The position numbers and the translations under genes are program-made. Below, piece by piece: positions 41,402-46,386 of a stretch of DNA of 46,386 nt. A model generated the notes under the pieces. The model ran no database searches, was not told where the DNA came from, and saw only the letters and a program-made list of their open reading frames with translations. Source of the stretch: Acidobacteriaceae bacterium (GTDB lineage: Bacteria; Acidobacteriota; Terriglobia; Terriglobales; Acidobacteriaceae). Position 1 is the first letter of the stretch. Each line of letters opens with the position of its first letter. The stretch covers positions 1-46,386 of the forward strand of contig PMUM01000145.1 in assembly GCA_003166855.1 (NCBI GenBank), read 5' to 3'.

Positions 41402-42688
41402 TCACCGGCCCTCCAGTGCGGACTGGCGCTTCTGCAGGAAGCGGCGGACCGCGAGATCGCGCTCCAGGCCGATTGCGATTTCGTACGCCTGGCGGGCTTC
41501 ACCGTGCGCGCCGGCCTTGGCCAGCAACTCCGCGCGCGCCGCCCAATAAGGCTGGTACTCGGCGAGCCGCGCATCGCTGGCCACCTGCTCGATCGCATTG
41601 AGTCCAGCGGTCGCCCCGTGCAGCTCCGCGACCGCCAATGCGCGATTGATCGCTACCACCGGCGATCCGGCCAGGGCGAAGAGCGCGTCGTAAATCCGCA
41701 CCACTTCCGCCCAGTTGGCGCGGCCTGTGCGGCAACGATCCACGTGCGCCGACTGCAGCGCGCCTTCCAGTTGGTAGCGCCCAATCGTCCCCAGCGCGCT
41801 GGCACGCAGCAGCAGCGCCTCGGCCTCAGCGATCATTTGCGAATCCCACAAGGCTGGATCCTGCTCGGCAAGCGGCACGTACTCGCCGTCTGCGCGCCGC
41901 CGGGCGCGACGGCGCGCCTCCGCGTGCAGCATGAGCGCGAGCAGACCCAAAGCCTCCGGTTCCGCCGGCAGCAACTCGGTGACGAGCCGCGCCAGGAACA
42001 TAGCCTCCTCGGTAAGATCGCGGCGCGCTACATCGGTTCCGCCCGGATCGCTCCAACCTTCCGCGAAGGCGGCGTAGACGGCATCGAGCACCGCGTCGAG
42101 CCGGCCAGAGAGTTCCTCGGGTTCCGGGACGCGGAATGGGATGCCGGCCTGACGGATCTTCTCCTTGGCCCGGACCAGCCGCTTCCCCATCGCCGCCGGA
42201 GACATCAGGAAAGCAGACGCAATCGCTTCCGCATTCAACCCGAGAATGACTTGCAGGATCAACGGTGCGCGTATGCCGGCATCGATCGCGGGGTGAGCAC
42301 ACACGAACATCAGAGCGAGACGTTGATCGGGAATCTGGGTTGGAGTTTCCGCCGCGATTGCTGCCGCGCTCAACCCCTCCACCGTCAGTTGCAGATCCTC
42401 GCCCGAAATCTCGCGCCGTTGCCCGCGGAAGGAATCGATCATTTTCCGCCGCGCGACGGTCAGCAGCCACGCTTCGGGGTTTGACGGACAACCCTTCTGC
42501 GGCCAATCCGCCAGCGCCGACGCAAACGCCTCCGACAAAGCGTCCTCTGCGGCGGCCACGTCACGCGTGCGGGCCGCCAAGAAGGCGACGAGCTTTCCAT
42601 AACTACGACGCGCGACCGCTTCCGCCGTGCTACGCGCCTGCTCGTCGCCCTCGCGGGAGTCCATGGCGTCAGGCTCCAGCCCAATCAC
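41402..42688 (-). CDS. ECF42-type RNA polymerase sigma factor with C-terminal TPR-like extension
   Basis: This 428-residue protein starts with the sigma-2/sigma-4 part (about 15-185: LVAFLAARTRDVAAAEDALSE, AWLLTVARRKMIDSFRG, AEAIASAFLMSPAAMGKRLV) and has a long helical C-terminal domain (about 190-428) ending GEARQAYEIAIGLERD. This architecture and the YCII neighbour fit ECF group 42. In that group the C-terminal domain replaces an anti-sigma factor. The GTG start overlaps the YCII stop (GTGA); an ATG at 42664 is a second choice. It is likely co-expressed with the YCII gene and directs its own promoter. Confidence 0.9.
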   Translation of the reverse strand: MIGLEPDAMDSREGDEQARSTAEAVARRSYGKLVAFLAARTRDVAAAEDALSEAFASALADWPQKGCPSNPEAWLLTVARRKMIDSFRGQRREISGEDLQLTVEGLSAAAIAAETPTQIPDQRLALMFVCAHPAIDAGIRAPLILQVILGLNAEAIASAFLMSPAAMGKRLVRAKEKIRQAGIPFRVPEPEELSGRLDAVLDAVYAAFAEGWSDPGGTDVARRDLTEEAMFLARLVTELLPAEPEALGLLALMLHAEARRRARRRADGEYVPLAEQDPALWDSQMIAEAEALLLRASALGTIGRYQLEGALQSAHVDRCRTGRANWAEVVRIYDALFALAGSPVVAINRALAVAELHGATAGLNAIEQVASDARLAEYQPYWAARAELLAKAGAHGEARQAYEIAIGLERDLAVRRFLQKRQSALEGR

Positions 42689-43038
42689 GCTGCCATGTCC
42701 CAGATGGGACGGACCTCGACGACTCCGTGACCGGCCGCCGGGCAGCGCGCCGCCCATGAGATCGCCGCATCCAGATCGGCCACGTCGATCAGGAAGTAGC
42801 CGCCCAACTGCTCTTTCGAGTCAACGTATGGGCCGTCCAGCACCTGCGACTTACCGTTCGCGATCCGCACGGTCGTCGCTGCTGACGTTGGCTGCAAGCG
42901 GTTGCTACCGGCGAGCGCGCCCGCCTTCTTCAATGCCTCGCCGTACGCCATGTAAGCCGCCGCCCCCTGTTCCTGCTCGGCCTTCGTCATTTTGGGCCAC
43001 GCGCCCTCGTTCACATACGTCATCAGAATGTATTTCAT
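42685..43038 (-). CDS. YCII-related (DGPF) protein, ECF42 partner
   Basis: This 117-residue small protein has the ferredoxin-like YCII fold: MKYILMTYVNEGAW, the DGPYVDSKEQLGGYFLIDVAD motif that gives the DGPF family its name, and a C-terminal VEVRPIWDMAA. Proteins of this kind are the conserved neighbours and probable targets of ECF42 sigma factors. GGAGG lies seven bases before the ATG at 43038. It is followed with a four-base overlap by the sigma gene. Confidence 0.92.
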   Translation of the reverse strand: MKYILMTYVNEGAWPKMTKAEQEQGAAAYMAYGEALKKAGALAGSNRLQPTSAATTVRIANGKSQVLDGPYVDSKEQLGGYFLIDVADLDAAISWAARCPAAGHGVVEVRPIWDMAA

Positions 43039-43164
43039 TGGGATCCTCCGTTTGAGTCGTGTTTGCGGAATTTTCATCCGCTACTACAATGACGTTCGAA
43101 CCCGGCCGATTTGGACAGCCAGCGCGGCGCTTGCGTTCGTAATAGTAGCGCCGAACGGAGACGC

Positions 43165-43560
43165 ATGCAGACCATCGTTCCCATTCTGCGGTACAACGAC
43201 GCTCGCAGCGCGATTGCGTGGCTCTGCGAGAAATTCGGCTTCGTCGAATTGTTCTCCGTCCCAGATTCCGGATCCATGGTCCGCCATGCACAATTGAAGC
43301 TGGGTACGAACATCGTCATGCTGGGTTCTGTGCGGCCTGACGACGGCATGGTGAGTCCTCAATCACTCGGAGCCGCAACCCAGGGGCTCTGTGTGTTCGT
43401 CGATGACCTTGACGAGCATTTCGAGCGGGCGCGAGCAGCGGGCGCGGAGATCACGAGCCCACCTCAAGATACCGACTTTGGCTCACGCTTGTACCACGTT
43501 CGTGACCTCGAAGGGCACCCCTGGACCTTCGGCACTTACCTGCCTAGCCTAGGTCAGTAA
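43165..43560 (+). CDS. VOC family protein (glyoxalase/bleomycin-resistance fold)
   Basis: This 131-residue single-module VOC protein starts MQTIVPILRYNDARSAIAWLCEKFGFVE, then HAQLKLGTNIVMLGS, LCVFVDDLDEHFERARAAGA and a final RDLEGHPWTFGTYLP. The fold usually binds a divalent metal. The histidine and glutamate positions fit loosely, and the substrate is unknown. GGAG lies about six bases before the ATG. It is divergent from the YCII-ECF42 pair, and VOC genes are common partners of such groups. Confidence 0.88.
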   Translation: MQTIVPILRYNDARSAIAWLCEKFGFVELFSVPDSGSMVRHAQLKLGTNIVMLGSVRPDDGMVSPQSLGAATQGLCVFVDDLDEHFERARAAGAEITSPPQDTDFGSRLYHVRDLEGHPWTFGTYLPSLGQ

Positions 43561-43664
43561 GATTGCCCGAGAACGGTTGCCGACCGTAGAACCAAGCCGA
43601 CGCCAGCCGTCCGAACGGTCGCTGACTCTGCTACACTGGCACGTCTTCAGGCGAGGAGCCCATC

Positions 43665-44123
43665 ATGGCCGAAACGAAACCCCAGAATCTGGCGAATCAC
43701 ACGCGCTGGGACCCGCCCTTCCACTTCTACATTCTTCCCATCTTCGCGCTGGCATTGATCCTGACGCTGGTGCACTTTTTCGCTCATATCACGCACGGCG
43801 ATCTGCGCGATCACATCCATGCATTCCTGATGATTCTTCTGGCGGTCGCCTTCCTAATGCTGATGTTCAAGGTGCGACTCTACTCGCTGAAGGTGCAGGA
43901 TCGTGTCATCCGCCTGGAAGAGCGACTGCGCCTGACCCAGCTTCTGTCGGAACCATTGCGTTCGCGCATCCCCGAGCTGACGGAAGACCAACTCTGCGGA
44001 CTGCGTTTCGCCTCCGACGCCGAGATTCCAAAACTGGTCGAGCGTACGCTGAAGGAGAACCTGAAGCGCGCGGACATCAAGAAAGCGATTCAGAACTGGC
44101 GACCGGATTATTGGCGCGTGTGA
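43665..44123 (+). CDS. Small membrane protein, DUF6526-like
   Basis: This 152-residue protein has two membrane segments (about 22-42, FYILPIFALALILTLVHFFA, and 52-70, HAFLMILLAVAFLMLMFKV) followed by a long cytoplasmic helical part with RVIRLEERLRLTQLL and a C-terminal KAIQNWRPDYWRV. The pattern fits DUF6526; function unknown. GAGGAG lies five bases before the ATG. It is probably monocistronic. Confidence 0.8.
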   Translation: MAETKPQNLANHTRWDPPFHFYILPIFALALILTLVHFFAHITHGDLRDHIHAFLMILLAVAFLMLMFKVRLYSLKVQDRVIRLEERLRLTQLLSEPLRSRIPELTEDQLCGLRFASDAEIPKLVERTLKENLKRADIKKAIQNWRPDYWRV

Positions 44124-44159
44124 AGTGAACGTGAAGTATTTGGCCCTCAGTGACATCCG

Positions 44160-44310
44160 AAGGGGCGTCCCCCCCGCCTCGGTAGCAGGATTCTCAGGTG
44201 ACGAGCCGCCCCGACCGGGAACACCCTTAGGGTCGGTTCGCGTCAGACCTTTGGGAGAGTTTCACCGTCTGACTATTAAGTAACTACCGGGCCTGATGCC
44301 GAAAGTAACC
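44160..44310 (+). ncRNA. Possible structured leader RNA upstream of the MltD-like gene
   Basis: A closing stem CTCGGTAG (44176-44183) with CTACCGGG (44285-44292) encloses CCGACC...GGTCGG and the seven-base-pair GTCAGAC...GTCTGAC hairpin, giving a three-way-junction-like layout. It ends about 130 bases before the transglycosylase start. No known riboswitch consensus was recognised. A structured RNA is an inference from stem pairing alone. Confidence 0.4.
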
Positions 44311-44435
44311 GCGACTGTAAGTTTTCGGCGTTGACCCCGGCGACACTGCCGCGTACGATTTTGATAGAATTCACCGGACGTTCACACTAGGGAGAAGCGC
44401 GCAACTCATAGAGAAATAAGACGAGTAAGAGAAAA

Positions 44436-46386
44436 ATGCGATTTGCCAACCTCTATGTCCGGACCGCTGTGCTGGCTTCCCTGATTCTGGCAGCCTCTGC
44501 CTGTCAGACTGCGCAGAAGCCAGTTTCTCTTCTGCCTCCCGGAGGCGCACCAGCCCTAAAGCCCGCTCCGCCATCCGCTCCAACTCCGGCGCCTGTTCCA
44601 CAAGCCGCTGTGGCTCAGCCGCAAGAGGCTCCGGCCCAAGAACCAGCCTCCACGGAGGCCGCTTGGCCGACGACTGCCCCAGTCTCCGATCCGGTCGCCG
44701 ATCTGATCGCCCGTGCGGAAAAGGAATACCAGGCTGGATTGGCTAACCATGAGGCGGGCAAGATCGACGAAGCCAAACAGAATTTTGACAACGCGCTGAA
44801 CGCACTACTCAGCAGCAATCTCGACGTACGCTCCGACGAGCGCCTGGAGAAGGAATTCGACCGGGTTGTCGCCGGCGTCAACGAGCTCTACCCGGGCGGC
44901 ACCTCCGCCGATGCCGAGGCGCAGCAGAAGTCTGAACCGGCGCCCATCGACGTGACCAACGAACTCACCCCGGCCGCCGATGCCGGCATCAAGGCCAAGG
45001 CGCAGGCGGAAATCAAGAATACGCGCTCTGACCTGCCGCTCATGATGACCGACCAGGTCGCCGGCTACATCACTTATTTCTCAGGCCACGGACGCGGCGT
45101 CTTCGAACGCGCTTTTGCCCGCTCGGGCCGCTACCACGACATGATCGTCTCCACCTTCAAAGAGCAAGGCATCCCGCAGGATCTGATCTATCTCGCGCAG
45201 GCCGAGTCCGGATTCCATCCGCTGGCAGTTTCGCGGGTCGGCGCCCGCGGCATCTGGCAGTTTATGGCCAGCCGGGGACGCGGATACGGGCTTAGCCACA
45301 ACATGTGGGTCGACGATCGCCAGGATCCCGAGAGATCCACACGCGCCGCCGCCCGCCACCTGAAAGATCTCTACAACCAGTTCGGCGATTGGTACCTCGC
45401 GATGGCCGCCTACAACTCCGGCCCCGGCACCGTGCAGGCTGCCGTGAAACGCACCGGGTACGCCGATTTCTGGGAACTCTACCGCCGCAACGTTCTGCCC
45501 AAAGAAACTCGCAACTACGTCCCGATCATTCTGGCAGTCACCATCATGGCCAAGAATCCGTCGCAGTACGGATTGGACGACGTTGTGATGGAGCATCCGG
45601 CGGAATACGACACCGTCACCCTCACCTATCCGGTTGATCTGCGACTGGTAGCCGAGTGTGTGAATTCCACGTCGAGCGAATTGCAGGATCTGAATCCCAG
45701 CCTGTTGCGCCTGACGACTCCGCGTGACGGCAAGTTCGAGTTACACATTCCCGCCGGAACCAAAGATCAATACGAAACGGCGATCAATTCGATTCCCCGG
45801 GACATGCGCCTGTGGTGGCGCTATCACACGGTTCACTCCGGCGACACGCTCGCCTCGCTTGCGCGGAATTATCACACCACGGCCAAATCGATCTCCGAAG
45901 CCAATCACCTCGACGGCACTGAACTGGAAGCCGACGCCAAACTGGTCATCCCGGTCGCGCCCGGCAAGCATCCGATGAGTGACACGGCGACGTATGCACG
46001 CCGCATCACGCGTTACAAAGTTCACGCCGGAGATACAGTCGAAACTGTCGCCGAGAACTTCGGCGTCGCGCCGCAAATGCTCCGCCGCTGGAACGGCATT
46101 CGCGGCGACAGCCTGCGCGGACGCAAAGTCCTCGCCCTGCATCTGCCGATTTCGCCGACCGCGCACGACGGCGAAGTAACAGCGTCGCGTTCGAAATCGA
46201 AGCACCCAGGTGCCGCAGCAAAGCCCACGGAAACGGCCGTTACGAAGCCTCCCGCCACTAAATCAGCGCAGATTGAGAGAGACGAAATTGCGCAGGCCCC
46301 GGTCCTCCGTCACAAAGTGAAGTCCGGCGAAACCCTCTACTCCATCGCCAATGCATATAGAACGACCGTCGCCGCCCTCAAACGCG
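44436..46386 (+). CDS. Lytic transglycosylase with LysM repeats, MltD-like lipoprotein (3' end outside window)
   Basis: The visible 650 residues start with a lipoprotein signal (LAASAC lipobox near residue 23). A Pro/Ala-rich linker follows (about 30-90), then a helical segment (about 95-140), then the SLT domain with catalytic E257 in LAQAESGFHPLAVSRVGARG and AMAAYNSGPGTVQAA. Three LysM modules open with YHTVHSGDTLASLA, YKVHAGDTVETVAE and HKVKSGETLYSIA; the third is cut by the window edge. The enzyme cleaves peptidoglycan with 1,6-anhydro product formation from the outer-membrane side. The leader at 44160-44310 may control it. Confidence 0.93.
   Translation, partial: MRFANLYVRTAVLASLILAASACQTAQKPVSLLPPGGAPALKPAPPSAPTPAPVPQAAVAQPQEAPAQEPASTEAAWPTTAPVSDPVADLIARAEKEYQAGLANHEAGKIDEAKQNFDNALNALLSSNLDVRSDERLEKEFDRVVAGVNELYPGGTSADAEAQQKSEPAPIDVTNELTPAADAGIKAKAQAEIKNTRSDLPLMMTDQVAGYITYFSGHGRGVFERAFARSGRYHDMIVSTFKEQGIPQDLIYLAQAESGFHPLAVSRVGARGIWQFMASRGRGYGLSHNMWVDDRQDPERSTRAAARHLKDLYNQFGDWYLAMAAYNSGPGTVQAAVKRTGYADFWELYRRNVLPKETRNYVPIILAVTIMAKNPSQYGLDDVVMEHPAEYDTVTLTYPVDLRLVAECVNSTSSELQDLNPSLLRLTTPRDGKFELHIPAGTKDQYETAINSIPRDMRLWWRYHTVHSGDTLASLARNYHTTAKSISEANHLDGTELEADAKLVIPVAPGKHPMSDTATYARRITRYKVHAGDTVETVAENFGVAPQMLRRWNGIRGDSLRGRKVLALHLPISPTAHDGEVTASRSKSKHPGAAAKPTETAVTKPPATKSAQIERDEIAQAPVLRHKVKSGETLYSIANAYRTTVAALKR

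Noticed and set aside
41396-42484. 362-codon plus-strand frame opposite the ECF42 gene
   Set aside because: Antisense of clear sigma-factor domains; no start signal or recognisable motif.
44160-44310. Identification of the leader as a c-di-AMP (ydaO) riboswitch
   Set aside because: Gene context would fit, but the conserved ydaO core segments are not in the right order. It is reported only as an unidentified structured leader.
1-46386. tRNA or rRNA genes
   Set aside because: None was recognised on either strand, although short tRNA-like stretches cannot be fully excluded by eye.

Overview
The window looks like a chromosomal segment from a high-G+C, soil-type Acidobacteriota (class Terriglobia, Koribacter/Terriglobus-like). 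Grounds are the style of the ribosomal/cell-envelope gene cluster, the very large Oar-like TonB-dependent receptor with an N-terminal carboxypeptidase-regulatory domain, a CarD-type regulator, and the dense palindromic and heptameric intergenic repeats. The genus is an inference; no rRNA or tRNA gene is present.

Layout. 0.1-12 kb, minus strand: a housekeeping series transcribed rplM, rpsI, rpsB, tsf, pyrH, frr, then a molybdopterin oxidoreductase, bamA, an OmpH/Skp chaperone and a TonB-like protein (translation followed by outer-membrane assembly). 12-19.7 kb: a His-rich secreted protein, an FtsX/MacB-type permease with a lipoprotein, mltG, ruvX, a CarD-family regulator, greA and a CDP-alcohol phosphatidyltransferase. 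19.5-22.5 kb: the phosphatidyltransferase 3' end is present twice as direct repeats, and between the copies sits one 821-residue gene with an HsdR-N-like PD-(D/E)XK nuclease domain fused to an AAA+/STAND-like ATPase. This is a candidate single-gene defence cargo and one of the two most interesting objects here. 22.5-24 kb: a small secreted protein and an AT-rich palindromic non-coding stretch. 24-29 kb: an isoaspartyl peptidase, then a minus-strand operon of ABC ATPase, ABC-2 permease, a previously unlisted 53-residue membrane protein, a DesK-like kinase and a NarL/LuxR-type regulator.

29.3-32.3 kb is the other notable region. It holds an XRE-family regulator, a convergently overlapping 140-residue helical protein, a 42-residue precursor of a two-cysteine secreted peptide, a 7-TM-like membrane protein and a translationally coupled membrane-anchored protein. 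An imperfect 18-bp palindrome (TGTTACGAAATCCGAACA) occurs four times in their control regions, twice as exact inverted copies upstream of the XRE gene. This reads as a small local regulon around a secreted peptide, and I do not recognise it as a described system.

32.5-46.4 kb: the Oar-like receptor, a multi-hairpin repeat element, a CPBP protease, an FMN-binding NimA-like protein, a VapBC-type toxin-antitoxin pair with a visible promoter/operator, two tandem quinone oxidoreductase paralogues, an ECF42-type sigma factor with its YCII partner and a divergent VOC protein, a DUF6526-like membrane protein, and an MltD-like lytic transglycosylase that runs off the window end and is preceded by a possibly structured leader.
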